Below are positions 28,448-37,587 of a stretch of DNA of 64,000 nt, piece after piece; the first letter of the stretch is position 1; each line of letters starts with the position of its first letter. Source of the stretch: Seonamhaeicola sp. S2-3 (GTDB lineage: Bacteria; Bacteroidota; Bacteroidia; Flavobacteriales; Flavobacteriaceae); assembly GCF_001971785.1 (NCBI RefSeq), contig NZ_CP019389.1, positions 569,001 to 633,000 of the forward strand, given 5' to 3'. The position numbers were made by a program, and so were the translations under genes. Below the pieces are notes generated by a model. That model ran no database searches and was not told where the DNA came from. It worked only from the letters and a program-made list of their open reading frames with translations.

Positions 28448-29419
28448 ATGAGTAAGGTAAAATATTACTACGATCCAGAATCGCTTTCTTACCGAAAAAT
28501 TGAGCGCAAAAAAAGACGAACACTAAAGTACATAACAGTGTTTCTTTTAGCCTCGGCTTTATTTGGGTTTGGATTTGTTTTTATTGCTAGCCAATACATA
28601 GAATCTCCTAAAGAAAAAGCTTTAAAACGTGAATTGCAAAATATGCAATTACAATATGATATATTAAACAAAAAAATGTCTGAGGCCGAAGCTGTTTTAG
28701 CTAGTGTTGCCGAGAGAGACAATAATATTTATCGTGTTTATTTTGAAGCCAACCCCATACCCGAAGCTCAAAGAAAAGCTGGATTTGGAGGAATTAACAG
28801 ATATAAAAACTTAGAAGGTTTTGATAACTCTGAATTAATTATTGAAACTAATAAACGTTTAGATATTCTTCAAAAGCAAATTGTGGTACAATCTAAATCG
28901 CTTGATGAAATTGCTGCTCTTGCCGAAGAAAAAGAAAAATTATTGGCTGCAATTCCTGCCATACAACCTGTTAGTAATGAAGATTTAACTAGAATGGCAT
29001 CTGGTTTTGGTATGCGTACAGACCCCTTTACTAAAGTTAGAAAAATGCACTGGGGTATGGATTTTACAGCTCCTAGAGGCACCCCTGTTTATGCTAGTGG
29101 TGATGGCAAAGTAGTTAGAGCAGACTCTAGAGCCAGTGGTTATGGTAAACACATAAGAATAGATCATGGCTTTGGTTATGTTAGCTTATACGCACACCTT
29201 TACAAATACAACGTACGTAAAAACCAAAAGGTAAAACGTGGCGATTTAATAGGGTTTGTTGGTAGCACAGGTAGATCTCAAGGGCCTCATTTACACTATG
29301 AAATTTTTAAAGATGGTAAACGAATTAACCCTATTAACTTCTATTACGGAAGTTTAACTGCCGAAGAATTTAGTAAATTGCTAGAACACGCATCCTTAGA
29401 AAATCAATCTTTAGATTAA
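28448..29419 (+). CDS. M23 family metallopeptidase, membrane-anchored
   Basis: Peptidoglycan endopeptidase or regulator of the M23 (LytM) family. The 323 residues comprise a basic N-terminus, one membrane helix (about 27-47), a periplasmic coiled coil (about 55-90), and a C-terminal M23 domain (195-300). Zinc ligands are visible: the first His and Asp in MHWGMDFTAPRG, and the HxH motif in GPHLHYEIFKDG. Flavobacterial members of this type are often essential for cell shape. The stop overlaps the start of the MerR-type gene (TAATG), so the two are translationally coupled. Confidence 0.92.
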   Translation: MSKVKYYYDPESLSYRKIERKKRRTLKYITVFLLASALFGFGFVFIASQYIESPKEKALKRELQNMQLQYDILNKKMSEAEAVLASVAERDNNIYRVYFEANPIPEAQRKAGFGGINRYKNLEGFDNSELIIETNKRLDILQKQIVVQSKSLDEIAALAEEKEKLLAAIPAIQPVSNEDLTRMASGFGMRTDPFTKVRKMHWGMDFTAPRGTPVYASGDGKVVRADSRASGYGKHIRIDHGFGYVSLYAHLYKYNVRKNQKVKRGDLIGFVGSTGRSQGPHLHYEIFKDGKRINPINFYYGSLTAEEFSKLLEHASLENQSLD

Positions 29420-29748
29420 TGCATATAGACTTACCAGAAAGACGATATTACGGTATTGGCGAAGTTGCCAAAGCATTTGGTGTTAATACCTCATTAATTC
29501 GTTTTTGGGAAAAAGAGTTTGATATACTTAAGCCTAAAAAAAATGCAAAAGGTAACCGTAAGTTTACACCAGAAGACATAAAAAATCTTAAATTTATTTA
29601 CCATTTAGTTAAAGAGCGTGGTTTTACTTTAGAAGGCGCTAAAATTCATTTAAAAGAAGAAAAAAAAGAAGCGCTCAGCAACTTTGAAATTGTAAGCAAA
29701 TTAGAAGAAATAAAAGTACAATTAATAAAAATTAAAGAACACCTTTAG
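29419..29748 (+). CDS. MerR-type transcriptional regulator, short
   Basis: Winged HTH regulator of the MerR superfamily, 109 residues. The DNA-binding domain covers residues 8-78 (YYGIGEVAKAFGVNTSLIRF, then WEKEFDILKPKKNAKGNR and FTPEDIKNLKFIYHLVKERG). A short helix completes the dimerisation arm, and there is no effector domain. Overlaps the M23 gene by one base. The pairing is common in flavobacteria. Target unknown. Confidence 0.88.
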   Translation: MHIDLPERRYYGIGEVAKAFGVNTSLIRFWEKEFDILKPKKNAKGNRKFTPEDIKNLKFIYHLVKERGFTLEGAKIHLKEEKKEALSNFEIVSKLEEIKVQLIKIKEHL

Positions 29749-29845
29749 CTTTTATAAACTTAAAAAGAGCTTTTATTTTTGTAACTTTTTTTAAAATTAA
29801 GTGTCATATCTATTAACCATTAACAAATTATATAAATAACTTATC

Positions 29846-30442
29846 ATGAAAAAATTTTTACCATGGATTATTGTTGGAATAGTAGTTATAGGACTGTATT
29901 CTTGGGGAAAAGGATTTAATAATACGGCTGTTCAACTTGACGAAACCGTTAAAGAAGCTTGGGGAAATGTTCAAACCTCCTACCAACGAAGAAATGATTT
30001 AATAGGAAACCTAGTAAACACAGTAAAAAGTGCTGCAAACTTTGAAAAAGGTACTCTTGAGGCTGTTATAAACGCCCGTGCTAAGGCTACCTCTATTACT
30101 ATAGATCCTTCAAAAGTTACACCTGAACAATTAGCTCAATACAACCAAGTTCAAGGTGGCTTAAGTGGTGCTCTTAAAAGTTTATTAGTTACTGTTGAAA
30201 GATATCCTGAATTAAAAACGAATCAAAACTTCTTAAAACTTCAGGACGAGTTAACAAGTACTGAAAACACAATACAAACTGCTAGAACCAGATTTAACGA
30301 AGCTATACGTCCATACAACAATCATGTAAGACAGTTTCCTGGAAGTATTCTAGCTGGTATTTTAAATTTTGATGAAAAACCATACTTTGATGCTGAAGTT
30401 GGTGCCGAAAAACCTGTTGAAGTTGAAGAAATGGAATTTTAA
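29846..30442 (+). CDS. lemA: LemA family protein
   Basis: LemA protein (198 residues): N-terminal membrane helix (IIVGIVVIGLYSW) and then a long three-helix bundle with the family block VQTSYQRRNDLIGNLVNTVK and NFLKLQDELTSTENTIQTAR. Its role is unknown; the topology is cytoplasmic or periplasmic bundle anchored in the inner membrane. It is followed at 11 bases by two TPM-domain genes, the widely conserved LemA-TPM arrangement. A TTATTTTTG promoter-like box lies at about 29773-29781. Confidence 0.93.
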   Translation: MKKFLPWIIVGIVVIGLYSWGKGFNNTAVQLDETVKEAWGNVQTSYQRRNDLIGNLVNTVKSAANFEKGTLEAVINARAKATSITIDPSKVTPEQLAQYNQVQGGLSGALKSLLVTVERYPELKTNQNFLKLQDELTSTENTIQTARTRFNEAIRPYNNHVRQFPGSILAGILNFDEKPYFDAEVGAEKPVEVEEMEF

Positions 30443-30453
30443 TACATTACTAT

Positions 30454-30891
30454 ATGTCTAAAATTGAAAATTTTCTTTCTGCATCTGAAGAAGAGGAAAT
30501 TGTTGAAGCCATTAGAGAAGCAGAGTTAAATACCTCTGGTGAAATACGTGTTCATATTGAAAAAACTGCTAACGGTGATGCTACAAACAGAGCACTAGAA
30601 GTGTTTCACTCTTTAAAAATGGACAATACCAAAGATTTAAATGGGGTGTTAATTTATGTAGCTGTTGAAGACAAAAACTTTGTTATTTATGGAGACAAAG
30701 GCATTAACGATGTGGTATCTGATGATTTTTGGGATAGCACCAAAGACATCATTCAAAAACATTTTAAAACAGGTAATTTTAAACAAGGCTTGGTTGAAGG
30801 CATCTTAATGTCTGGCGAACAATTAAAAAAATATTTCCCATACACCGATTCTGACACTAACGAACTGTCAAACGAAATTTCAAAAGGTTAA
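30454..30891 (+). CDS. TPM domain protein, soluble
   Basis: A 145-residue TPM (TLP18.3/Psb32/MOLO-1) domain without signal peptide or membrane helix. Family blocks: ELNTSGEIRVHIEKTA, then LNGVLIYVAVEDKNFVIYGD, KGINDVV and a late GNFKQGLVEGILMSGEQLKK. Probably works with LemA and the larger TPM protein that follows at 44 bases. Biochemical role unknown; some relatives show acid-phosphatase activity or photosystem repair roles. Confidence 0.88.
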   Translation: MSKIENFLSASEEEEIVEAIREAELNTSGEIRVHIEKTANGDATNRALEVFHSLKMDNTKDLNGVLIYVAVEDKNFVIYGDKGINDVVSDDFWDSTKDIIQKHFKTGNFKQGLVEGILMSGEQLKKYFPYTDSDTNELSNEISKG

Positions 30892-30935
30892 AAATCAGTA
30901 TGCATTTATCTATATTCAGCAAACAGTATTTTAAA

Positions 30936-31739
30936 ATGAAATCTATTTCTTTTACTTCAATACTTTGCTTTGCTCTTTTTTCTTTTAATCTATCTTTTGC
31001 ACAGTTTGATATTCCTGATACACCAAAATTTCAAACTAGTGTTTATGATTATATTAATTTATTAACCCCTACTCAAAAAAGCAGTTTAGAACAAAAATTA
31101 ATTAAATATTCTGACACTACTTCAACCCAAATTGTTGTAGCTATAATAAAAACAACACAAGGAGAAAACATAGGTTTACTTACACCAAGGTGGGCTCATA
31201 AATGGGGTATTGGACAAGAAAAAGAAGATAACGGTGTATTTGTATTACTTGCAAGAGATGATAGACAAATATGGATATCACCAGGCTATGGTGTAGAGCA
31301 TAAATTAACCGCAGGTATTACGGGAGAATTAATAAGAAATGTTATAATTCCTGAATTTAAAAAAGGGGATTATTATTCTGGCTTAGATAAAGGTAGTGAT
31401 GCCATTTTTAAAGTATTAAATGGCGAGTATCAAGGTAGCAGAAAATCTAATAATAATGATTTCCCTGTGGGATTCTTTATACTGTTCATTTTTATTTTCT
31501 TTATTATTCTAATTTCTATCTCAAAACGACACGGTGGAGGATCTGGTGGAAATAGAGGAAACAGGACTAATAGCACCAGTATCTTAGAAGCTATAATTCT
31601 AAGTAACATGGGGCGCTCGTCAAGCAGTGGCAGAAGTGGTTGGGGTAGCTCTGGAGGCGGATGGTCTTCTGGTGGCGGCTTTGGCGGTGGCTTCGGTGGC
31701 GGCGGTTTTTCTGGTGGTGGCGCTGGCGGAAGCTGGTAA
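30936..31739 (+). CDS. TPM domain membrane protein with Gly/Ser-rich tail
   Basis: The ATG at 30936 gives a proper signal peptide (MKSISFTSILCFALFSFNLS) ending at FAQ; an ATG at 30900 would add twelve poorly fitting residues. A TPM domain follows (about 30-160, VYDYINLLTPTQKSSLEQKL, GVFVLLARDDRQIWISPGYG), then one membrane helix (FFILFIFIFFIILISI) and a tail of Gly, Ser and Trp repeats ending GGSGGSW-like, as in the YgcG family. With lemA and the small TPM gene it forms a three-gene unit. It converges on der with 8 bases between the stops. Confidence 0.9.
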   Translation: MKSISFTSILCFALFSFNLSFAQFDIPDTPKFQTSVYDYINLLTPTQKSSLEQKLIKYSDTTSTQIVVAIIKTTQGENIGLLTPRWAHKWGIGQEKEDNGVFVLLARDDRQIWISPGYGVEHKLTAGITGELIRNVIIPEFKKGDYYSGLDKGSDAIFKVLNGEYQGSRKSNNNDFPVGFFILFIFIFFIILISISKRHGGGSGGNRGNRTNSTSILEAIILSNMGRSSSSGRSGWGSSGGGWSSGGGFGGGFGGGGFSGGGAGGSW

Positions 31740-31747
31740 ATTACAAC

Positions 31748-33052
31748 TTATTTCTTACGCATATAAACACTAACAGGTACTCCTGTAAAGTTAAAATGTT
31801 CTCTAAGTTTATTTTCAAGAAAACGCTTATACGGGTCTTTTACATACTGTGGTAAGTTACAAAAGAATGCAAATTGTGGTTGTGGTGTAGGCAACTGCAT
31901 AACGTATTTTATTTTTACAAACTTACCTTTATATGCTGGTGGCGGATAACTTTCTATTATTGGTAACAGCACATCGTTTAGAGTACTTGTTTTTATTTTT
32001 TTAGATCGGTTTTTATATACATCAACTGCCGTTTCAATTGCTTTATAAATACGTTGTTTTGTTAAGGCTGAAATAAACACAATGGGTACATCTGTAAAGG
32101 GTTCTATTTGCTTGCGAATAAATTTTTCATACTCTTTAACAGACTTATGGTCTTTATCAACCAAATCCCATTTATTAACAAGAATAACAATACCTTTTCT
32201 ATTACGTTCTGCTAACCAGAAAATGTTTTGCACTTGCCCATCAAAATTTCTAGTAGCATCAACAACAAGTAAACAAACATCGGCATGCTCAATAGCACGA
32301 ACACTACGCATAACCGAATAAAACTCTAAATCTTCTTTAACTTTGGATTTACGACGAATACCCGCGGTGTCTACTAGATTAAATTCAAATCCAAAACGAT
32401 TGTATTTGGTATCTATAGCATCTCTTGTAGTTCCAGCAATATCGGTAACTATGTATCTATCTTCTCCTATTAAAGCATTTATAAACGAAGATTTACCAGC
32501 GTTAGGACGACCAACAACTGCAAACCTTGGTAGCTCCTCTTCTTCAACTTCTTCTTTTTCTGGTAAAGCCTCAACTAAGGCATCTAACAATTCTCCTGTT
32601 CCACTACCGTTAATGCTGGCAATAGTATAATAATCTCCTAACCCTAATGAATAAAACTCAACAGCATCTTCGGCTCTTTTAGCATTATCAACTTTGTTTA
32701 CTACTAAAAATACTGGTTTGTTTACCCTTCGTAGCAGTTTCGCAACATCTTCATCCATTCCTGTAACCCCTGTTTCCACATCTACCATAAAAATAATGGC
32801 ATCGGCTTCATCAATAGCTAATTCTACTTGCTTATCAATTTCGGCTTCAAAAATATCATCGCTACCAACAACATATCCTCCAGTATCAATTAAAGAAAAT
32901 TCTTTTCCGTTCCAATCACTTTTACCATAATGACGGTCTCTAGTAACCCCACTTACAGCATCAACAATGGCTTCACGTCTTTGGATTAAACGATTAAAAA
33001 ATGTTGATTTCCCTACATTTGGTCTTCCTACAATTGCTACTATATTACTCAT
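31748..33052 (-). CDS. der: Ribosome biogenesis GTPase Der
   Basis: Der (EngA) is a double GTPase needed for 50S subunit assembly. The 434 residues have two G domains: G1 [13 protein letters not shown] at residue 8 and [14 protein letters not shown] at about 180, each with DTGG or DTAG (G3) and NKVD or NKWD (G4) motifs. A C-terminal KH-like domain ends with [13 protein letters not shown]. Length is standard. It is separated from era by one hypothetical gene on the other strand. Confidence 0.97.
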   Translation of the reverse strand: MSNIVAIVGRPNVGKSTFFNRLIQRREAIVDAVSGVTRDRHYGKSDWNGKEFSLIDTGGYVVGSDDIFEAEIDKQVELAIDEADAIIFMVDVETGVTGMDEDVAKLLRRVNKPVFLVVNKVDNAKRAEDAVEFYSLGLGDYYTIASINGSGTGELLDALVEALPEKEEVEEEELPRFAVVGRPNAGKSSFINALIGEDRYIVTDIAGTTRDAIDTKYNRFGFEFNLVDTAGIRRKSKVKEDLEFYSVMRSVRAIEHADVCLLVVDATRNFDGQVQNIFWLAERNRKGIVILVNKWDLVDKDHKSVKEYEKFIRKQIEPFTDVPIVFISALTKQRIYKAIETAVDVYKNRSKKIKTSTLNDVLLPIIESYPPPAYKGKFVKIKYVMQLPTPQPQFAFFCNLPQYVKDPYKRFLENKLREHFNFTGVPVSVYMRKK

Positions 33053-33166
33053 ATACTTAAAAGATTTGAGTTTCTGTTTGAAACATTTTGCAAAAGTACA
33101 TCTTTTTAGAGACTATTACTGTTTAAATAAAAAATAGTACTTTAACAATATTAAACTACCAACTAA

Positions 33167-33688
33167 ATGCCAACCAGTAACAACATAGTTTTACGCCCTA
33201 GATTTAAAAAAAAACTTAATAAAAATAACGAAGTTCTATTAAAAGCTTTTGAAAATGCTAAAAAAGAATATTCTGAATTTGTTGTTACTAGATTAGATAA
33301 TCATGTTTTTATAAAATTTCCTAAAAAAGACCAACAGTTTTGGACACCTCAACTTCATTTAGAAATTGATGAAATAGATAATAACACAAGTCTTTTATAC
33401 GGATTGTTTGGTCCTAACCCAACAGTTTGGACTATGTTTATGTTTTTACACTTTATTGTAGCATGTTTATTTATTGGGTTTGGTATTTGGGCATATACCA
33501 ATTGGAAACTAGATAGTGATTATATAATACAAATTTGTATTATGGTTTTAATGGTAGTTATTTGGTTTACCCTATACTTTGCAGGAAGCATTGGTAAAAA
33601 CTCTAATAAAAATGAAATGCATAAACTTAATGATTTTATGAACCAGATACTAAAAAAAGAAAAAGCCTTAACTAAAGAACTTAACTAA
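33167..33688 (+). CDS. Hypothetical two-helix membrane protein
   Basis: Not recognised. The 173 residues start with a basic stretch and a soluble half (about 1-80). Two membrane helices follow at about 92-112 (MFMFLHFIVACLFIGFGIWA) and 122-140, and a Lys/Glu-rich tail. Codon use is like its neighbours. It lies between der and era, convergent with era. Confidence 0.7.
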   Translation: MPTSNNIVLRPRFKKKLNKNNEVLLKAFENAKKEYSEFVVTRLDNHVFIKFPKKDQQFWTPQLHLEIDEIDNNTSLLYGLFGPNPTVWTMFMFLHFIVACLFIGFGIWAYTNWKLDSDYIIQICIMVLMVVIWFTLYFAGSIGKNSNKNEMHKLNDFMNQILKKEKALTKELN

Positions 33689-33801
33689 GACTTTTTATAA
33701 CTAAACTAACTAACTCAAAAAGCTTAACAAATTTTGATGGTACAAATGTATTTTACAAATGTAAAGTTACAGTTACTTAAACATAAAGTAATGATTAGCT
33801 T

Positions 33802-34686
33802 TTAGTTGTTATTGTAACCAAAACGTTTTAGTTGGTTTTGGTTACTACGCCAGTTCTTATTTACTTTTACATAGAGCTCTAAGTGAATTTGTTTCCCGAA
33901 GAATTTTTCTAAATCTTTTCTAGCTTCAACCCCTACACGTTTTAAAGCACTTCCTTTATGACCTATGATAATTCCTTTTTGTGTTTCGCGTTCAACCATA
34001 ATAACTGACCGAATTCTAATAATATTTTCTTCTTCATGAAACTCTTCGGTCTCTACCTCAACAGCATAAGGTATTTCTTTTTTATAGTGAAGTAGAATTT
34101 TTTCTCTTATGCTTTCGTTTATAAAAAAACGCTCTGGTTTATCTGTTAATTGATCTTTTGGGTAAAATGGAGGCGACTCTGGAAGCAACTCTATAATTCT
34201 ATTAAATACTTCTTTTACATTAAAGCCAGTTAATGCTGAAATTGGAAAAAACTCTGCATTTGGTACTTTTTTTTGCCACAATTCGGCTTGTTCTTCTAGT
34301 TGTTCTTGATTAGAGTTATCAATTTTATTAAGCAGTAATAGAACAGGTATTTTTGAATTAGTTATTTTCTTAAAAAATGCTTCGTCTTTAAGTTCTTTTT
34401 CTCCAATTTCAACCATATAAATTAATATATCGGCATCTTCAAAAGCAGATTTAACAAAGTCCATCATAGAGGCCTGCAACTCATAGGCTGGTTTTATAAT
34501 TCCTGGGGTATCACTTATTAATACTTGAAAATCATCGCCATTTACAATACCTAAAATACGATGTCTGGTAGTTTGAGCTTTAGATGTTATTATTGATAAT
34601 TTTTCACCAACAAAAGCATTCATTAATGTTGATTTACCAACATTTGGGTTGCCTATAATATTTACAAAACCTGCTTTATGACTCAT
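33802..34686 (-). CDS. era: GTPase Era
   Basis: Era binds 16S rRNA and aids 30S subunit maturation. The 294 residues comprise a G domain (G1 GNPNVGKSTLMNAFVG; G3 SDTPGI; G4 NKID) and a C-terminal KH domain (about 200-285) with the GIIIGHKGSALKRVGVEARK loop. Length is normal. Confidence 0.97.
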   Translation of the reverse strand: MSHKAGFVNIIGNPNVGKSTLMNAFVGEKLSIITSKAQTTRHRILGIVNGDDFQVLISDTPGIIKPAYELQASMMDFVKSAFEDADILIYMVEIGEKELKDEAFFKKITNSKIPVLLLLNKIDNSNQEQLEEQAELWQKKVPNAEFFPISALTGFNVKEVFNRIIELLPESPPFYPKDQLTDKPERFFINESIREKILLHYKKEIPYAVEVETEEFHEEENIIRIRSVIMVERETQKGIIIGHKGSALKRVGVEARKDLEKFFGKQIHLELYVKVNKNWRSNQNQLKRFGYNNN

Positions 34687-34749
34687 GTTTATATTTTTTG
34701 CAAAGTTACAACCTTGATTACTTTATTACACTATAATAGCACAAACAAA

Positions 34750-34777
34750 AAAAGCAGGAAGAAAACTTCCTGCTTTT
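34750..34777 (-). terminator. Terminator of the FKBP gene
   Basis: AAAAGCAGGAAG/CTTCCTGCTTTT, a perfect 12-bp stem with an AAAA loop and a T-run on the minus strand. Confidence 0.88.
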
Positions 34778-34798
34778 AAAAATTTATTTTGAATAGTT

Positions 34799-35530
34799 TT
34801 ATTTAACTATTTCTAATAATTCTACTTCAAACACTAATGGAGAGAATGGTTTAATGTGTTGTCCTTTTTGTTGATAACCGTATGCTAATTCTTGTGGGAT
34901 AAAGAATTTATATTTAGACCCTACAGACATTAACTGTAAACCTTCTGTCCATCCTTTAATTACTTGCCCCACTCCAAATGTAGCTGGTTCACCTCTATCA
35001 ACAGAGCTATCAAACACAGTACCATCAAATAATGTACCGTGGTAGTGTACTTTAACTCTATCTGTAGGTGTTGGTTTTTCACCATCTCCTTCTTTTAAAA
35101 CAATATATTGTAAACCACTTTCTGTAGTTTGCACACCTTCTTTAGAAATATTTTCTGCCATTAATTTTTCTCCAGCGGCTTTTAAATCTCCATATTGCTC
35201 TTCTGCTTTTTGTTTAGCTTCAGCTTGTTGTTTTTCAAACTGTTCTTGTTGTTTTTTCTGCATGTAAGTTCTAATAATACCTTGAACTGCTGCTTGATCT
35301 ATTTTAACTTCTGCTGAATCAATAACATTTCTGTAACCTTGAAAGAAAAGATCATGATCAAACTCATTGGCATCAAAACTAACACCAACATTTCTAGCTA
35401 CATCCATACCAATGGCATAACTTAGCGAATCTGCTTGTGTTTTTAAAGGCTTATTTTGTGCTCCATTTTGATTACATGATACTACTAATAAAGCCAATGC
35501 AAAAAGGCTTAAAACTTTTTCTATTTTCAT
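34799..35530 (-). CDS. FKBP-type peptidyl-prolyl isomerase lipoprotein
   Basis: FkpA/Mip-like periplasmic or outer-membrane PPIase, 243 residues. Lipobox ALLVVSC near residue 19; N-terminal helical dimerisation domain (about 35-125, [17 protein letters not shown] and a Gln/Glu/Lys-rich helix); FKBP domain at about 150-243 ([51 protein letters not shown]). Active-site Tyr, Asp and Trp residues of the family are present. Single-gene unit with its own terminator. Confidence 0.93.
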   Translation of the reverse strand: MKIEKVLSLFALALLVVSCNQNGAQNKPLKTQADSLSYAIGMDVARNVGVSFDANEFDHDLFFQGYRNVIDSAEVKIDQAAVQGIIRTYMQKKQQEQFEKQQAEAKQKAEEQYGDLKAAGEKLMAENISKEGVQTTESGLQYIVLKEGDGEKPTPTDRVKVHYHGTLFDGTVFDSSVDRGEPATFGVGQVIKGWTEGLQLMSVGSKYKFFIPQELAYGYQQKGQHIKPFSPLVFEVELLEIVK

Positions 35531-35585
35531 TATTTAAATTGTTTGATGTTTTATGTGATGCGAATTAACGAATTTATGTTCAGAA

Positions 35586-35619
35586 TAAAAAAAAAGAGCC
35601 CCAATAAATTGAGGCTCTT
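35586..35619 (-). terminator. Terminator of the kdgK-eda unit
   Basis: AAGAGCC...GGCTCTT stem (35594-35619) with inner CAA/TTG pairs and one mismatch; an uninterrupted T-run follows on the minus strand. It lies just after the aldolase stop. Confidence 0.82.
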
Positions 35620-35640
35620 GTTAATCAAACCATATGTATG

Positions 35641-36306
35641 CTACCTAACAGATTTTACAATTGCTAAAGCATTTCTAACATCTTGTTCTAATTTAGCATA
35701 GTCTTTATTTGCAATAATTTCTTTAGAAATTAATTTAGACCCCATACCTACACAGGTTACTCCAGCATCAAACCAAGCTTTTAGGTTTTCTTCTGTTGGA
35801 GCAACACCGCCTGTTGGCATAATAGATGTCCATTGTTGTGGTCCTTTTATACCTTTAACAAATTGTGGTCCGTAAATATCACCAGGGAATAATTTTACAA
35901 TTTCACACCCTAACTCTTCAGCTCTTGTAATTTCGGTTAATGTACCACAACCTGGAGACCAAAGTACTTTTCTTCTGTTACAAACAATTGCAATATCTTC
36001 TCTTAATACTGGAGTTACTATAAAGTTAGCTCCTAAAGCCATATATAGTGATGCTTGTGCTGCATCTGTTACAGAACCTACCCCCATAATCATACCAGGT
36101 AATTCTGCTATGGCATATTTGGTTAACTCACCAAAAACTTCATGAGCAAAATCGCCACGAGCGGTAAATTCCATTAAGCGTGCACCACCATCATAACATG
36201 CTTTTAATACTTTTTTGCTTAATTCTATATCATTGTGGAAAAATAAAGGAATCATTCCTGTATCTTTCATTGCCTGAGCAACTTCTAATCTTGTAAATTG
36301 TGCCAT
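35641..36306 (-). CDS. eda: KDPG/KHG aldolase
   Basis: Splits 2-keto-3-deoxy-6-phosphogluconate to pyruvate and glyceraldehyde 3-phosphate, the last step of KDG use. The 221 residues show the class I aldolase (beta/alpha)8 pattern: EFTARG with the catalytic Glu/Arg region, GVGSVTDAAQASLYMALGA, FIVTPVLRED, the Schiff-base Lys in CEIVKLFPGDIYGP, and PTGGV near the phosphate site. It follows the KDG kinase at 82 bases on the same strand, and the kinase promoter carries a LacI-type operator, so the pair is one induced unit. Confidence 0.93.
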   Translation of the reverse strand: MAQFTRLEVAQAMKDTGMIPLFFHNDIELSKKVLKACYDGGARLMEFTARGDFAHEVFGELTKYAIAELPGMIMGVGSVTDAAQASLYMALGANFIVTPVLREDIAIVCNRRKVLWSPGCGTLTEITRAEELGCEIVKLFPGDIYGPQFVKGIKGPQQWTSIMPTGGVAPTEENLKAWFDAGVTCVGMGSKLISKEIIANKDYAKLEQDVRNALAIVKSVR

Positions 36307-36388
36307 TTTTTTAATATTTATTCGTTTATTTTTTTAACTGTTGAATCGATTACACAAATCAACAATTAAAGGTTTAAACATTTTATAA

Positions 36389-37435
36389 TTATCTAGCTAC
36401 ACGCCCTGAAGCGTCACCACCCATTAATTTTTCAACTTCTGCAACAGTTACTAAGTTAGCATCACCCTTAATTGTGTGTTTTAAACAAGAAGCAGCTACA
36501 GCAAAATCTAATGCATTTTGATCATCTTCTGGGTATTTTAATAATCCGTAAATTAATCCTCCCATAAAAGAATCTCCACCACCTACTCTATCAACAATAT
36601 CGGTAATTTGGTATTGGCGTGTTTCGTATAATTTTTTACCATCATATAAAACACCAGCCCATGTGTTATGAGAAGCAGAAATAGAACCTCTTAAAGTTGT
36701 AATAACCTTTTTAGCTCTTGGGAATTTCTCCATCATTTGTTGACAAACAGATAAAAATGCTTCGGCTTTCACATTATGTCCTTCTGTTTGCACACTAATT
36801 CCTTCTGGCTTAATACCAAAGTGCATTTCTGCATCTTCTTCGTTCCCTAAAACAATATCACAGTAAGATGTTAACTCTGTCATGATAGCTTCTCTATGAG
36901 CAGCATCACAATATTTCCAAAGTTTTGCACGGTAATTTAAATCTGTAGAAATGGTAATACCTTTAGCACTAGCAGCTTTTACAGCTTCTAAACAAACATC
37001 TGCAGCTCCTTGTGAAATTGCTGGTGTAATACCTGTCCAGTGAAACCATTCAACACCTTCAAAAACAGCATCCCAATCAATCATTCCAGACTCAATTTCA
37101 GACATTGCAGAATGTGCTCTATCATATACAACTTTACTACCACGAGATACGGCACCAGTTTCTAAAAAGTAAATACCTAAACGGTCTCCACCCCAAACAA
37201 TTTTATCTACACCAACACCTCTTTTACGCATTTCCATCATAGCACACTCACCAATATCATTTTTTGGTAAACGTGTTACAAAATCTACATCTACACCATA
37301 GTTAGCTAAAGAAACAGCTACGTTAGACTCACCTCCACCATAAACAACATCAAAATTATTTGCTTGTGAAAATCTTAAAAACCCTTGTGGAGCTAATCTT
37401 AACATGATTTCTCCAAATGTGACTACTTTACTCAT
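36389..37435 (-). CDS. kdgK: 2-dehydro-3-deoxygluconokinase (PfkB family)
   Basis: KDG kinase, which phosphorylates KDG to KDPG before aldolase cleavage. The 348 residues belong to the PfkB/ribokinase family: first signature GGGESNVAVSLANYGVDVDF, second signature with catalytic Asp VDRVGGGDSFMGGLIYGL at about 280-297. Assignment to KDG rather than fructose rests on the following KDPG aldolase gene and on the kduI/kduD genes nearby. A perfect LacI-type palindrome lies 31 bases before the start. Confidence 0.9.
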   Translation of the reverse strand: MSKVVTFGEIMLRLAPQGFLRFSQANNFDVVYGGGESNVAVSLANYGVDVDFVTRLPKNDIGECAMMEMRKRGVGVDKIVWGGDRLGIYFLETGAVSRGSKVVYDRAHSAMSEIESGMIDWDAVFEGVEWFHWTGITPAISQGAADVCLEAVKAASAKGITISTDLNYRAKLWKYCDAAHREAIMTELTSYCDIVLGNEEDAEMHFGIKPEGISVQTEGHNVKAEAFLSVCQQMMEKFPRAKKVITTLRGSISASHNTWAGVLYDGKKLYETRQYQITDIVDRVGGGDSFMGGLIYGLLKYPEDDQNALDFAVAASCLKHTIKGDANLVTVAEVEKLMGGDASGRVAR

Positions 37436-37466
37436 TTTTTAATTCTTATTTTAACATTAATTAGTT

Positions 37467-37498
37467 TGCTTAAACGTTTAAGCAGTATTTTAAAAATA
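37467..37498 (-). promoter_or_regulatory. LacI-type operator and promoter of kdgK-eda
   Basis: TGCTTAAACGTTTAAGCA (37467-37484) is a perfect 18-bp palindrome with the central CG usual for LacI-family operators. On the minus strand a -7-like TATTTTTA (37491-37498) precedes it, so the operator covers the transcription start. A related copy lies in front of the divergent lacI-type gene. Confidence 0.82.
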
Positions 37499-37550
37499 AA
37501 TCAAAACACAATATATAGATAAGGGGTTTTGATTATAGGTAGCAATACAA

Positions 37551-37576
37551 TATATTTGCTTAATCGTTTAAGCAAA
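37551..37576 (+). promoter_or_regulatory. Promoter and operator of the first LacI-type gene
   Basis: -7 element TATATTTG (37551-37558) overlaps the near-palindrome TTTGCTTAATCGTTTAAGCA (37555-37574, extended to 37576). It differs from the kdgK operator in one central base. Binding there would block the regulator's own promoter, so autorepression is likely. Confidence 0.78.
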
Positions 37577-37587
37577 TATATAAAAAA

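Noticed and set aside
33760-33780. Repeated GTTAC words between the hypothetical membrane gene and era
   Set aside because: They are direct, not inverted with a 4-base spacer, and lie between two converging genes.
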